Positions 42,643 through 51,711 of a DNA stretch of 64,000 bases are shown piece by piece. The notes below the pieces were generated by a model that was not told where the DNA came from, searched no databases, and saw only the letters and a list, made by a program, of their open reading frames with translations. How positions within the stretch are numbered: position 1 is the first letter of the stretch; each line of letters starts with the position of its first letter. This DNA comes from Pseudescherichia sp039594205 (GTDB taxonomy: Bacteria > Pseudomonadota > Gammaproteobacteria > Enterobacterales > Enterobacteriaceae). The stretch lies in NCBI GenBank assembly GCA_039594205.1, contig JBCNNW010000003.1, positions 1 through 64,000 of the forward strand, in the 5' to 3' direction. The translations under genes were made by a program, and so were the position numbers.

Positions 42643-45057
42643 TTACCCGGCAAACTGGCGGAACAGCGCTTTCCCTTTCAGTAACCGGGTGCCCAGCCAG
42701 CCGCCGCAGATCGAGAGCAGCAGCGCGCCGCAGAGCGGTAGCGTCAGCCACAGCCGCCAGTCGGGCTGCCACGGGAAGTCAAATACCCGGGTCTGAAGCA
42801 CCGCCAGCGCCGTCTCCGCGCCGATGGCCGCTACCAGCCCGGCGACAAAGCCCAGCAGCGCAAACTCGCACCACAGGGTCGTGCGCAGCAGGCGTTTGCC
42901 AGCACCCAGGGTACGGTAGACCACCAGCTCCTGATGCCGCTGGCGCATGCCGACCTGCACCTGGGCCAGCAGCAGCAGGATACCGCAGAGGGTAACCAGC
43001 ACCACCATCACCTCCAGCGCCCGGCTCACCTGCCCCAGCACCTGGCCGACCTGCTTGAGGATCGCTCCAATATCCAGCAGGCTGACGGTAGGAAACTCCC
43101 GATTAAGCTGGGTCAGCATGCCGTTGCCGCTCTCCCAGCGGAAGCTGGTCAGCCAGCTCTGGGGCTGGTTATCCAGCGCGCCTGGCGGGAAGATGAAGAA
43201 GAAGTTCGGCCGCAGGCTCTCCCAGTCCACCTTACGCAGGCTGGTCACTTTGGCGGTGAAGTCCTGGGTATCGCCCATAAAGGTGACGCTATCTCCCAGC
43301 CGAATATTGAGTCGCTGCGCCAACCCCGCCTCCATCGATACCTCTCCCGCCTTTGGCGGCCAGCTGCCTGCGGTGAGCGGGTTGTGATCCGGCTGATTCG
43401 CCTGCCAGGTGAGGTTCAGCTCCCGGTTCAGCGCCTCGTCTTTGTTTCCCTCGGTGGTCTGGCCGTTAATCTGCGTCAGGCGCGCCCGCACGATGGGATA
43501 GAACGACTCCGGAACGATCTGGTGCCCGGCAAGAAACGTCTTCAGCGGCGTCACCTGCTCGGGCGCGATATTGATCAGGAAGTAGTTAGGACTTTCGGCA
43601 GGAAGCTGCTGCTGCCAGCGATCGAGCAGATCGCCACGCAGCACCAGCAGCATCGCCAGCAGCATGAACGACAGAGAGAACGCTGAGAGCTGGCTCAGGG
43701 TCGACCAGGGCTGGCGCAGCAGCCGGTTGACCGCCAGCCGCAGCGCCAGTGACTTCAGGGTCAGCCGCTTGAGAACGTTGAGCAGCATCCAGCCGAGCAT
43801 CCCGCAGAGCAGGGCCAGCACCACCGCGCCTGCTAATACGGCCCACAGCAGCATGCTGCCCCCCATTAGCCAGGCCAGCAGCGCAATCGCCACGACGGCA
43901 ACAATCGGCAGATAAAGCTTCAGCGGCCAGACGTTAGCCACCGCATCACGACGCAGGACGCGGATCGGCGCGGTCGCCAGCAGCAGACGCCAGGGCCGCA
44001 GCCCCACCAGCAGGGAGATGACCAGCATCGCTCCCGTCGCCCATAGCCACGGCCAGAGGCTGGCAGGCGGCAGCGCAGCGGGCAGTACCGGCTTGAGAAG
44101 GATCATCAGCACCTGCTCAAACAGCAGGCCGATAGCCCCCCCGGTGACGGTGGCGAGAGCCAGCACCAGCAGCCACTGGCTAACAATCAGCTTTTGCAGC
44201 TGGGCGCGCCCTGCTCCCAGCGTTTTCAGAATGGCGACCAGATCGTAGCGGCTACGGCAGTAGTGGTTCATCGCCACCGCTACGGCGGCGATCGCCAGCA
44301 GCAGGGTCAGCAGGGCCGAAAGCAGCAGGAACTGCTGCGAGCGCTCAAGCGATTTCCCCAGTGCGCCCTCGTCCTGCTCCAGGCCATACCAGCGCTGCTC
44401 CGGCTTAAGCTGCGGCAGGAGCCATTTTTCATACTCTTCAAGCTGCTGCGGCGTGCCGCCAAACTTAATGCGCCACATCACGCGACTGCCAGGCTGGACC
44501 GCGTCGGTCGCCTCTACGTCGGCAATGTTCATCATCAGCCGGGGAGCCATCTGGAAGGGGTTAAACCCGGCATCTGGCTCCTGCACCACCTCTCCGGCAA
44601 TGCGCAGCCGGGCGTCGCCAACGTCGATGTAGTCGCCAGGCTTAAGACTCAGCAACGCCATCAGGCGCGGGGCGAGCAATACCGTGCCCTGTTGCGGCTT
44701 GAGACCCGGCGGATTAGTTTGCAGCTCGCCATACATCGGATAAACAGCGTCCACCGCCTTGACGTTAGCCAGCTGCGGCGTATCGCCCGCAAAGGTCATG
44801 GTCGCGAAGGTAAGCTGCTCTCCCACCTTCAGGCCTCGCTTACGCGCCTCCTCCAGCCACGCCGGTGGGATCTCGCGTGAGCTGCGCAGCGCCCGGTCGC
44901 CTGCCATAAAGTCGCGGCTCTGCTGACTCAGCCCCTTCTCCATGCGATCGCTGATATTGCCCAGCGCCAGCACGCAGGCCACGGCCAGGCTAAGGGCGAG
45001 CCAGACGATCAGCAGCGACGGCGAACGCCATTCGCGCCAGAACCAGCGGGCAATCAT
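42643..45057 (-). CDS. ybbP: ABC transporter permease YbbP (FtsX/MacB-like)
   Basis: 804-residue inner-membrane permease with two FtsX-type modules: a first helix (LLIVWLALSLAVACVLALGNI), a large periplasmic domain, helices near residues 255-420, a second periplasmic domain and C-terminal helices (VMVVLVTLCGILLLLAQVQVG). It matches E. coli YbbP. It works with the ATPase YbbA, with which it shares a 4-bp overlap, and together with TesA has been linked to release of hydrophobic compounds. Intact. Confidence 0.94.
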   Translation of the reverse strand: MIARWFWREWRSPSLLIVWLALSLAVACVLALGNISDRMEKGLSQQSRDFMAGDRALRSSREIPPAWLEEARKRGLKVGEQLTFATMTFAGDTPQLANVKAVDAVYPMYGELQTNPPGLKPQQGTVLLAPRLMALLSLKPGDYIDVGDARLRIAGEVVQEPDAGFNPFQMAPRLMMNIADVEATDAVQPGSRVMWRIKFGGTPQQLEEYEKWLLPQLKPEQRWYGLEQDEGALGKSLERSQQFLLLSALLTLLLAIAAVAVAMNHYCRSRYDLVAILKTLGAGRAQLQKLIVSQWLLVLALATVTGGAIGLLFEQVLMILLKPVLPAALPPASLWPWLWATGAMLVISLLVGLRPWRLLLATAPIRVLRRDAVANVWPLKLYLPIVAVVAIALLAWLMGGSMLLWAVLAGAVVLALLCGMLGWMLLNVLKRLTLKSLALRLAVNRLLRQPWSTLSQLSAFSLSFMLLAMLLVLRGDLLDRWQQQLPAESPNYFLINIAPEQVTPLKTFLAGHQIVPESFYPIVRARLTQINGQTTEGNKDEALNRELNLTWQANQPDHNPLTAGSWPPKAGEVSMEAGLAQRLNIRLGDSVTFMGDTQDFTAKVTSLRKVDWESLRPNFFFIFPPGALDNQPQSWLTSFRWESGNGMLTQLNREFPTVSLLDIGAILKQVGQVLGQVSRALEVMVVLVTLCGILLLLAQVQVGMRQRHQELVVYRTLGAGKRLLRTTLWCEFALLGFVAGLVAAIGAETALAVLQTRVFDFPWQPDWRLWLTLPLCGALLLSICGGWLGTRLLKGKALFRQFAG

Positions 45058-45740
45058 GCTTCCTCCCGCAGTTCGCCGTTGACCAGCCGCAGGCGACGGT
45101 CACAGCGGGCCGCCAGCTGCGGATCGTGGGTAACCAGAATCAGCGTGGTGCCATACTGCTGGTTCATGGAGAAGAGCAGATCGGCGATCTTATCCCCGGT
45201 CTGCCGGTCGAGGTTGCCGGTCGGCTCGTCGGCAAACAGCACGCCGGGGCGACCGTTGAAGGCGCGGGCCAGCGCCACGCGCTGCTGCTCGCCGCCGGAG
45301 AGCTGGGCGGGAAGATGATCCAGCCGCTTACCAAGACCAAGATCGGTCAGCAACGCTTTAGCATTCTCCCGGCTCTGACGACCGTTCTCACCGCGCAGCA
45401 GCGCCGGTAGCTCGACGTTCTCCAGCGCGTTTAGGGTGGGGATCAGCATAAAAGACTGGAAGACAAAGCCGACGTTTTGCGCCCGCAGTGCCGCCCGCGC
45501 CTCTTCATCCATGTTGTGCAGAGGCTGGCCCAGCAGGTTGACCTCGCCGCTGCTGCCGTCGTCCAGCCCGGCGAGGATCGCCAGCAGGGTAGACTTGCCG
45601 GAACCGGACTCGCCGATCAGGGCAATCGTCTGCGCCGGTTTGACAACCAGCTCAACTCCGGTGAGGATGGAAAGCTCATGTTCCCCCTGACCGACGGACT
45701 TCTTAAGATAATGAACTTCAACAATGTTTTCCGCTGGCAT
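45054..45740 (-). CDS. ybbA: ABC transporter ATPase YbbA
   Basis: 228-residue LolD/MacB-type ATPase: Walker A GESGSGKSTLLAILAGLDDG, LSGGEQQRVALARAF, Walker B VLFADEPTGNLD, LVTHDPQLA. The start MPAENIVEV at 45740 matches E. coli YbbA; longer in-frame reading would run into tesA and is rejected. The gene begins inside the first 30 bp of the divergent tesA gene, so the two 5' ends overlap on opposite strands. Confidence 0.95.
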   Translation of the reverse strand: MPAENIVEVHYLKKSVGQGEHELSILTGVELVVKPAQTIALIGESGSGKSTLLAILAGLDDGSSGEVNLLGQPLHNMDEEARAALRAQNVGFVFQSFMLIPTLNALENVELPALLRGENGRQSRENAKALLTDLGLGKRLDHLPAQLSGGEQQRVALARAFNGRPGVLFADEPTGNLDRQTGDKIADLLFSMNQQYGTTLILVTHDPQLAARCDRRLRLVNGELREEA

Positions 45741-46334
45741 TTGCCCTTCCTGTTTATGCTTCTGTTTACCTTCCGTGCCGCAGCCGCTGACACGCTGTTG
45801 GTGCTGGGTGACAGCCTGAGCGCCGGGTACCGCATGGCGGCCAATTCGGCCTGGCCTGCGCTGCTTAACGCTAAGTGGCAGCAGACGCCGTCGGTGGTTA
45901 ATGCCAGTATAAGTGGCGATACTTCGCAACAGGGTCTTTCTCGCCTGCCTGCACTGCTGAAACAGCATCAGCCGCGCTGGGTGCTGGTGGAGCTGGGGGG
46001 CAACGACGGCCTGCGGGGCTTTGCGCCGCAGCAGACAGAGCAGACCCTGCGTAAAATTTTACAAATAATTAAGGACGCCAACGCGCAGCCGCTGCTGATG
46101 CAGATCCGCCTGCCGCCCAACTTTGGCCGTCGCTATACCGAGACCTTTAGTGCCATCTACCCCGCGCTGGCGAAAGAGTTCGACGTGCCGCTGCTCCCCT
46201 TCTTTATGGAGGAGGTCTATCTCAAGCCACAGTGGATGCAGGACGATGGCATTCACCCCAATCTGGATGCCCAGCCGTTTATCGCCGACTGGATGGCCAC
46301 GCGCCTCGCGCCTTTAGTTAACCATGACAGTTAA
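45711..46334 (+). CDS. tesA: Acyl-CoA thioesterase I / lysophospholipase L1
   Basis: 207-residue periplasmic SGNH hydrolase. After the signal peptide (LPFLFMLLFTFRAAA) come LLVLGDSLSAGY with the catalytic Ser, NASISGDTSQQG (Gly), VELGGNDGLRG (Asn) and DDGIHPN with the catalytic Asp and His. It cleaves acyl-CoA, lysophospholipids and some esters and peptide esters. Start ATG at 45711, as in E. coli. Overlaps ybbA head to head. Confidence 0.97.
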   Translation: MNFNNVFRWHLPFLFMLLFTFRAAAADTLLVLGDSLSAGYRMAANSAWPALLNAKWQQTPSVVNASISGDTSQQGLSRLPALLKQHQPRWVLVELGGNDGLRGFAPQQTEQTLRKILQIIKDANAQPLLMQIRLPPNFGRRYTETFSAIYPALAKEFDVPLLPFFMEEVYLKPQWMQDDGIHPNLDAQPFIADWMATRLAPLVNHDS

Positions 46335-46375
46335 CCATGACTCATAAATAATCGGGGACGCCTACGGGTAAAGTT

Positions 46376-47146
46376 ATGCAAAAATCGGTCTTAATAACAG
46401 GATGTTCCAGCGGAATCGGTCTGGAAGCAGCGGTAGAGCTAAAGCGCCAGGGTTTTCATATCCTCGCCGCCTGCCGCAAGCCTGATGACGTCTCACGCAT
46501 GAACGGGATGGGTTTTACCGGCATCCTGCTGGATCTCGACTCACCGGAGAGCGTCGACCGCGCGGCAGAAGAGGTTATCGCGCGCACCGACAACCGCCTC
46601 TACGGCATCTTTAATAACGCGGGCTACGGGGTCTACGGTCCGCTGGCGACCATCAGCCGTGAGCAGATGGAGCAGCAGTTCTCCGCCAACTTCTTTGGCG
46701 CGCATCAGCTGACCATGCGCCTGCTACCTGCGATGATCCCCCACGGCGAGGGGCGCATCGTAATGACCTCCTCGGTGATGGGGCTGATCTCCACGGCGGG
46801 CCGCGGGGCCTATGCGGCGAGTAAATATGCCCTTGAGGCGTGGTCGGATGCCCTGCGCATGGAGCTGCGCCATAGCGGCATTCAGGTAAGCCTGATTGAG
46901 CCGGGTCCCATCCGCACGCGCTTTACCAAAAACGTTAACCAAACCCAGCAGGATAACCCGGTAGAAAATCCTGGCATTGCCGCACGGTTTACCCTCGGCC
47001 CGGAGGCGGTGGTGGCAAAAGTGCGCCATGCTTTTGAGAGCAAGCGTCCAAAGCTGCGCTATCCGGTGACGCTGGTCACTCATGCCGTCTGCTGGTTAAA
47101 ACGCCTGCTACCGGGACGAGCGATGGATAAAATTTTGCGCGGGTGA
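46376..47146 (+). CDS. ybbO: SDR family oxidoreductase YbbO
   Basis: 256-residue short-chain dehydrogenase: cofactor loop VLITGCSSGIGLEAA at residues 5-19, NNAGYGVYG, and the catalytic YxxxK as YAASKYALEAW. It matches E. coli YbbO, an NADP-dependent aldehyde/ketone reductase. The C-terminus is basic and hydrophobic (HAVCWLKRLLPGRAMDK), suggesting weak membrane contact. Confidence 0.93.
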   Translation: MQKSVLITGCSSGIGLEAAVELKRQGFHILAACRKPDDVSRMNGMGFTGILLDLDSPESVDRAAEEVIARTDNRLYGIFNNAGYGVYGPLATISREQMEQQFSANFFGAHQLTMRLLPAMIPHGEGRIVMTSSVMGLISTAGRGAYAASKYALEAWSDALRMELRHSGIQVSLIEPGPIRTRFTKNVNQTQQDNPVENPGIAARFTLGPEAVVAKVRHAFESKRPKLRYPVTLVTHAVCWLKRLLPGRAMDKILRG

Positions 47147-47205
47147 GTTGAAGGCCCTGCCTCTCAACCCCATGTAAAGATAAACGTGAAAACAGAGAAT
47201 TAGCT

Positions 47206-48060
47206 ATGTCCGTACAGAATATTGTCACTATTACCGAAGCGAACCTCCAACAGACGCTGGAGCAGTCGGTCAAGACGCCGGTGCTCTTCTACTTCTGGTC
47301 AGAACGCAGCCAGCACTGCCTGCAGCTGACCCCGGTGCTGGAGTCGCTGGCCGCGCAGTATAGCGGGCAGTTTATTCTGGCGAAGGTAGACTGCGACGCC
47401 GAGCAGATGGTGGCCTCGCAGTTTGGCCTGCGGGCGATCCCGACCGTCTATCTGTTCCAGAACGGCCAGCCGGTGGACGGCTTCCAGGGCCCGCAGCCGG
47501 AAGAGGCGATCCGCGCCCTGCTGGAGAAGGTTCTGCCCCGCCCCGAGGAGCTGAAAGCCCAGCAGGCGATGGCCCTGGCTCAGGAAGGCAACTATGCCGA
47601 GGCGCTGCCGCTGGCGAAAGAGGCCTGGCAGCTCTCAAACCAGAACGGCGAGTTCGGTCTGCTGCTGGCCGAGACGCTGATCGTTCTTAACCGCGCCGAC
47701 GAAGCGGAAGCGGTGCTGAAAACTATTCCATTGCAGGATCAGGATACCCGCTACCAGGGGCTGGTGGCGCAGATCGAGCTGCTGAAAAAGGCGGCGGATA
47801 CCCCGGAGATCCAGCTCCTGCAACAGCAGGTTGAACTCTCCCCGGAGAATGCCGAGCTGGCAACGCAGCTGGCGCTGCAGCTGCATCAGGTTGGGCGCAA
47901 CGAAGAGGCGCTGGAGCTGCTGTTTAGCCACCTGCGCAAGGATCTCTCCGCTGCCAACGGCGAAGCGCGTAAGATGCTGCAGGAGATCCTTGCCGCACTG
48001 GGCACCGGCGATGCGCTGGCCACGTCCTATCGCCGCAAGCTCTATTCACTGCTTTATTGA
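47206..48060 (+). CDS. cnoX: Chaperedoxin CnoX (YbbN)
   Basis: 284-residue protein: an N-terminal thioredoxin fold with SQHC (in WSERSQHCLQL) in place of the CxxC redox pair, as in E. coli CnoX/YbbN, then TPR repeats from about residue 120 (ALAQEGNYAEALPLAKEAW, LLAETLIVLNRADEAEAVL). It is a holdase that protects cysteines of clients under hypochlorous stress and passes them to GroEL or DnaK. Confidence 0.96.
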   Translation: MSVQNIVTITEANLQQTLEQSVKTPVLFYFWSERSQHCLQLTPVLESLAAQYSGQFILAKVDCDAEQMVASQFGLRAIPTVYLFQNGQPVDGFQGPQPEEAIRALLEKVLPRPEELKAQQAMALAQEGNYAEALPLAKEAWQLSNQNGEFGLLLAETLIVLNRADEAEAVLKTIPLQDQDTRYQGLVAQIELLKKAADTPEIQLLQQQVELSPENAELATQLALQLHQVGRNEEALELLFSHLRKDLSAANGEARKMLQEILAALGTGDALATSYRRKLYSLLY

Positions 48061-48090
48061 TAGACCGCTATGGCGGCAGGGAGGGTGTAA

Positions 48091-49008
48091 ATGCTTATCG
48101 TGATCCCGGTACTTATTTTCGTCGCGCTGGTGATTGTCGGCGCGGGCGTCAAGATTGTGCCGCAGGGCTATCAATGGACAGTGGAACGCTTCGGTCGTTA
48201 TACCAAATCGTTACAGCCAGGCCTGAGCCTGGTTGTGCCGTTTATGGATCGGATTGGTCGCAAGATAAATATGATGGAGCAGGTGCTGGATATCCCTTCT
48301 CAAGAGGTGATCTCCAAGGATAACGCCAACGTCACCATCGATGCGGTGTGCTTTATCCAGGTGATCGACGCCCCGAAAGCGGCCTACGAGGTAAGCAACC
48401 TGGAGCTGGCCATCATCAACCTGACGATGACTAACATCCGTACTGTTTTAGGGTCGATGGAGCTGGACGAGATGCTCTCCCAGCGCGATAACATCAACAC
48501 TCGTCTGCTGCACATCGTTGATGAGGCGACCAACCCCTGGGGCATCAAGGTTACGCGCATTGAGATCCGCGACGTGCGCCCGCCCGCCGAGCTTATCTCC
48601 TCCATGAACGCCCAGATGAAGGCCGAGCGAACCAAGCGCGCCTACATTCTGGAAGCGGAAGGGATCCGCCAGGCGCAGATTGTTAAAGCCGAGGGTGAGA
48701 AGCAGTCGAAGATCCTCAAGGCTGAAGGTGAGCGGCAGTCGGCGTTTTTGCAGGCCGAAGCGCGTGAGCGTTCGGCAGAGGCAGAAGCCCGTGCAACCCA
48801 GATGGTCTCCGAGGCGATTGCCGCCGGGGATATTCAGGCGGTGAACTACTTCGTGGCACAGAAATACACCGAGGCGCTACAGCATATCGGCTCATCCAGT
48901 AACAGTAAGGTAGTGCTGATGCCACTGGAGGCCAGCAGCCTGATGGGATCTATCGCTGGGATCGCCGAGCTGGTGAAAGAGAGCGCCAGCGAACGGAAAG
49001 GCCTATGA
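48091..49008 (+). CDS. qmcA: Membrane protease regulator QmcA (SPFH/stomatin family)
   Basis: 305-residue SPFH protein: one N-terminal membrane helix (IVIPVLIFVALVIVGAGVKIV), the band-7 domain (VPQGYQWTVERFGRYTKSLQPGLSLVVPFMDRIG), and a long C-terminal coiled coil rich in AEGE/QAEARER repeats. E. coli QmcA associates with the FtsH-HflKC protease complex. Strong GGGAGG ribosome site. Overlaps ybbJ by 4 bp; SPFH and NfeD genes are typical partners. Confidence 0.96.
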   Translation: MLIVIPVLIFVALVIVGAGVKIVPQGYQWTVERFGRYTKSLQPGLSLVVPFMDRIGRKINMMEQVLDIPSQEVISKDNANVTIDAVCFIQVIDAPKAAYEVSNLELAIINLTMTNIRTVLGSMELDEMLSQRDNINTRLLHIVDEATNPWGIKVTRIEIRDVRPPAELISSMNAQMKAERTKRAYILEAEGIRQAQIVKAEGEKQSKILKAEGERQSAFLQAEARERSAEAEARATQMVSEAIAAGDIQAVNYFVAQKYTEALQHIGSSSNSKVVLMPLEASSLMGSIAGIAELVKESASERKGL

Positions 49009-49457
49009 TCGACAGCCTGCTTCAGCACCCTCACCTCCTCTGGCTCAGCCTCGGCGGCCTGCTGCTGGCCGCTGAAATGCTGGGCGGCAACGGTTACCTG
49101 TTGTGGAGCGGCGTGGCGGCGGTGGTAACAGGCTTGCTGGTCTGGCTGCTGCCGTTTGGCTGGGAGTGGCAGGGGGCGCTGTTTGCCCTGCTCACCCTGC
49201 TGGCGGCATGGCTGTGGTGGCGCTGGCTGGCCCGCCGGGTGCGCGAGCAGAAGCCCGCCGACGCGGCGCTTAACCAGCGCGGTGTTCAGCTGGTGGGCAA
49301 ACACTTTACTCTCGACACGGCTCTGGTCAACGGCCGCGGTCATATGCGCGTCGGCGACAGCACCTGGCCGGTGAGCGCCGAGGACGATCTGCCCGCCGGA
49401 ACGCCGGTTGAAGTGGTGGCGGTTGAGGGCATTACTCTGCGCATCAAGGCGCGCTAG
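49005..49457 (+). CDS. ybbJ: NfeD-like membrane protein YbbJ
   Basis: 150-residue NfeD short-form protein: three to four membrane helices (LWLSLGGLLLAAEMLGGNGYLLWSG onward) followed by an OB-fold domain (residues 85-150, GKHFTLDTALVNGRGHMRVGDSTWPV). Partner of QmcA. Its stop region overlaps that of cueR on the other strand by 4 bp. Confidence 0.94.
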   Translation: MIDSLLQHPHLLWLSLGGLLLAAEMLGGNGYLLWSGVAAVVTGLLVWLLPFGWEWQGALFALLTLLAAWLWWRWLARRVREQKPADAALNQRGVQLVGKHFTLDTALVNGRGHMRVGDSTWPVSAEDDLPAGTPVEVVAVEGITLRIKAR

Positions 49458-49870
49458 CTCTCTTTAGCCGAGTGCCGGTGGCAGCAGCCGGAGAGGTTAT
49501 CGATAATCGGGCAGTCGGCACTGTCGTCGCCCGGACAGGCGTTCGCTAAATCCAGCAGCTGGTCGCGCATCGCTTGTAGCTCCACAATATGCCGCTCAAT
49601 CTCTGCCACCTTTTGCAGGGTATAGGCTTTCACGTCGGCGCTGTGGCGGGCCGGATCGTTAAACAGGGTGATCAGCTCGCCGCACTCCTCCAGATTAAAC
49701 CCCACCAGCCGCGCCTGACGCAGCAGGGTCAGCTCATCCAGATGCTGCTGCGTGTAGCTGCGATAGCCGTTTTCGCTGCGCAGCGGCGGCGTCACCAGCC
49801 CCTTCTCTTCATAAAAGCGGATCGCCTTGCTGGTTAAACCTGTCTTTTTTGCTACGTCGCTGATGTTCAT
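49454..49870 (-). CDS. cueR: Copper-responsive MerR-family activator CueR
   Basis: 138-residue regulator: winged helix (MNISDVAKKTGLTSKAIRFYEEKGLV), dimer helix, and the Cu(I) loop with Cys112 and Cys120 in ACPGDDSADC, followed by a His/Cys tail (SGCCHRHS). It activates copA and cueO in E. coli by twisting promoters with a 19-bp spacer. In relatives it is divergent from copA; here 4.7 kb lies between them. A CueR operator lies 12 bp beyond its start codon. Confidence 0.97.
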   Translation of the reverse strand: MNISDVAKKTGLTSKAIRFYEEKGLVTPPLRSENGYRSYTQQHLDELTLLRQARLVGFNLEECGELITLFNDPARHSADVKAYTLQKVAEIERHIVELQAMRDQLLDLANACPGDDSADCPIIDNLSGCCHRHSAKES

Positions 49871-49880
49871 GGTTGCCCCC

Positions 49881-49906
49881 TGACCTTCCCCTTAATGGAA
49901 GGTTTA
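49881..49906 (+). repeat. Left copy of the 26-bp direct repeat flanking the cueR-copA island
   Basis: Identical over 26 bp to 54548-54573, in the same orientation, 4,667 bp apart. A diverged relative of this segment, similar over about 75 bp by eye, begins at 52673. Confidence 0.85.
49883..49903 (+). promoter_or_regulatory. CueR operator 1 (next to cueR)
   Basis: ACCTTCC-N7-GGAAGGT, the CueR dyad with polarity of the copA promoter (toward the island). The -35 is CTGACC and the -10 position after a 19-bp spacer reads TACGTC, weaker than at copA. 26 bp around it (49881-49906) are identical to those at the copA promoter (54548-54573). The gap 49871-50173 otherwise holds an 18-bp palindrome at 49993 and no gene. 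Confidence 0.8.
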
Positions 49907-49992
49907 CGTCCTCCACGCTATTCACTCTCTGCTCAAAGGTCAACCTCTTTAGGTGTCCGAAAAATGCGTGCAGGCTAATGGATCGGAGAATG

Positions 49993-50010
49993 ATTTGACT
50001 TAAGTCAAAT
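49993..50010. promoter_or_regulatory. 18-bp perfect palindrome upstream of the muramidase gene
   Basis: ATTTGACTTAAGTCAAAT resembles an FNR/CRP-type site (TTGAT-N4-ATCAA, one change per arm). It lies 164 bp before the muramidase start. Related, less perfect sites occur upstream of the second inhibitor gene and the propeller gene. Confidence 0.5.
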
Positions 50011-50173
50011 TAACCCATCAAACAGAGGCATAACCTGTTTATTGCCGCTCTCCAAAATAAGCATTGTTTTCTCGCTAACCAGTATCTATCGGCAGACGGC
50101 GTTATTAAACGAAGCTGTAAAAGCTAAGGAATATTTCACGTATTACTGTGTGGAAAGCTTAAGGGATAATATA

Positions 50174-51094
50174 ATGACTTACCATTCTCCTCGTATTTTC
50201 AGGCCTAAGGGCTCAATTGGTATTTTTGGCGTTAACACGCCGGAAGAAGTGACTACTCTACAGAAAATGATGATTAACGCAGGTTACAATCACATTAATG
50301 GGCATCACCTTCGCGCTACTGGAAACTGCGATCCAGAAACTAACTCGGCGATTATCTGGTATCAGCGCTTGCTGAATATGTCACCGTCCGGTTTGGTTCA
50401 TCCGCAACAAACCTGGTTTTTTTCAATGTTCAACAAGGCGATGGCCCCACACTGGCGACCCCGCGATATAGGGCCACTGCATGTCCGTATGGGACAGATT
50501 ACGTTTGATGCTGAAGGCGTGGATTACCTCACTGCCGTTGAACCATTCAGACAGCCGGAAAATATGCCGCATTTCTCAAGAATATTATACTGGCCGGGTA
50601 AAAATTCAGGCGTCACTCTTGGGCGTGGGTATGATATGAAAAAACGTAGCCCAGGGCAGATCCTTACCGAACTCAGGCAGGCCGGCATAGAGGAATATAA
50701 AGCGGTGATTTGTTCAAAAGCAAGTGGTTTGGTGGGGCTAAAAGCAGTAATGAACTTTATCAAAGGTTATGGCCCATTAGTGGGAGAAATTACACATCTA
50801 CAACAGGTAAGACTATTTGAAATTTCCTATAGAGTAAAATCCGACTACGCCAGAGGTCTATACCTTCGACAATCAAAAGAACTCGAAAACTCTTTACCAT
50901 GGGATAAAATAGATCCTATTATAAAAGACGTTTTTGTAGATACACTTTATGTAGGCACAAAAACGGCAAAAGGTTTAGTGAAAATAATTTCCTCCAGGGG
51001 TAGCAGAAAAGACGTTTATGATTTTATAATATCTGATCCTGATGAGAAACTTGATATAAGACGAATGGATATAAGGCTAAGGTATCTAAAATGA
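50174..51094 (+). CDS. Pesticin/T4-lysozyme-like muramidase with peptidoglycan-binding domain
   Basis: 306-residue protein without a signal peptide. Residues 20-90 look like a peptidoglycan-binding-1 domain (TPEEVTTLQKMMINAGYN, then TNSAIIWYQRLLNM). Residues 112-305 resemble the pesticin C-terminal muramidase: YWPGKNSGVTLGRGYDM supplies Thr148 and Asp154, with the same 6-residue spacing as the pesticin Thr201/Asp207, and Glu123 is the candidate general acid. ATG at 50174 follows AAGGG; an in-frame start at 50042 is rejected. Three lysozyme-inhibitor-like genes follow, the first overlapping by 4 bp, so it is probably an antibacterial toxin delivered by another system (for example type VI secretion). 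AT-rich. Confidence 0.75.
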   Translation: MTYHSPRIFRPKGSIGIFGVNTPEEVTTLQKMMINAGYNHINGHHLRATGNCDPETNSAIIWYQRLLNMSPSGLVHPQQTWFFSMFNKAMAPHWRPRDIGPLHVRMGQITFDAEGVDYLTAVEPFRQPENMPHFSRILYWPGKNSGVTLGRGYDMKKRSPGQILTELRQAGIEEYKAVICSKASGLVGLKAVMNFIKGYGPLVGEITHLQQVRLFEISYRVKSDYARGLYLRQSKELENSLPWDKIDPIIKDVFVDTLYVGTKTAKGLVKIISSRGSRKDVYDFIISDPDEKLDIRRMDIRLRYLK

Positions 51095-51525
51095 AAAAAA
51101 ATATTTTTTTATTTCTCGCTATTTTTCCTATGACAGGCTTCTCCCAAAGTATAATTGATAATCATGAAGTGGACCTCTGTGTTCAAAAATTCAATGACGA
51201 AAACAGCGAGTGTCTGGAAAATATATCTGACAAGTCAGAGGAAAAGCTGAGAGAGGCATATAGTGCGAAACTTAAAGAGTTAAAAAACTTCGACTATAAC
51301 CAGTGGTGGATGGGCACCAGAGAGCAAAAAGATAACATGCTTAATCTCTTCAAAAAAAACCAGCAAAACTGGCTCACCTATCGATATGATTATTGCGGAT
51401 TAGCCACTACTGCAACCCAAAACACCCATGGTTTTGCTAACGCCATTACCGCTTGCACGATAAATCTAAACAACCAAAGGATGAATGAAATCAGGATGAT
51501 TATTCCCAGCCCTTCAGAAAAATAG
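51091..51525 (+). CDS. LprI-type lysozyme inhibitor-like protein, copy A
   Basis: 144-residue exported protein: signal peptide (NIFLFLAIFPMTGFSQS) then a helical domain with four Cys in the pattern of the LprI/DUF1311 family (VDLCVQKF, SECLENIS, YDYCGLAT, TACTINLN), likely two disulphides. Family members inhibit lysozyme; placed directly after a muramidase gene with a 4-bp overlap it is best read as periplasmic immunity. About 90 percent identical to copy C at 52194 after the signal peptide. Confidence 0.78.
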   Translation: MKKNIFLFLAIFPMTGFSQSIIDNHEVDLCVQKFNDENSECLENISDKSEEKLREAYSAKLKELKNFDYNQWWMGTREQKDNMLNLFKKNQQNWLTYRYDYCGLATTATQNTHGFANAITACTINLNNQRMNEIRMIIPSPSEK

Positions 51526-51711
51526 GCATTTAATAGATAATTACCGGCTATATTTACCATAATACTCTGTTCAGGAAATGGACAGAGTATATAATGAGGT
51601 CGATGAGTAAATTCTAAAGTTAGAAACGTGACTTTACTAAGGTCAATATAAAAACATTAACAATACTGCTTGATATATTTAAAAAATACAACATAAGAAA
51701 ACCGTATTTAA

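Noticed and set aside
42934..43686. 250-codon open frame opposite ybbP
   Set aside because: Antisense shadow with no recognisable protein features; ybbP is intact on the other strand.
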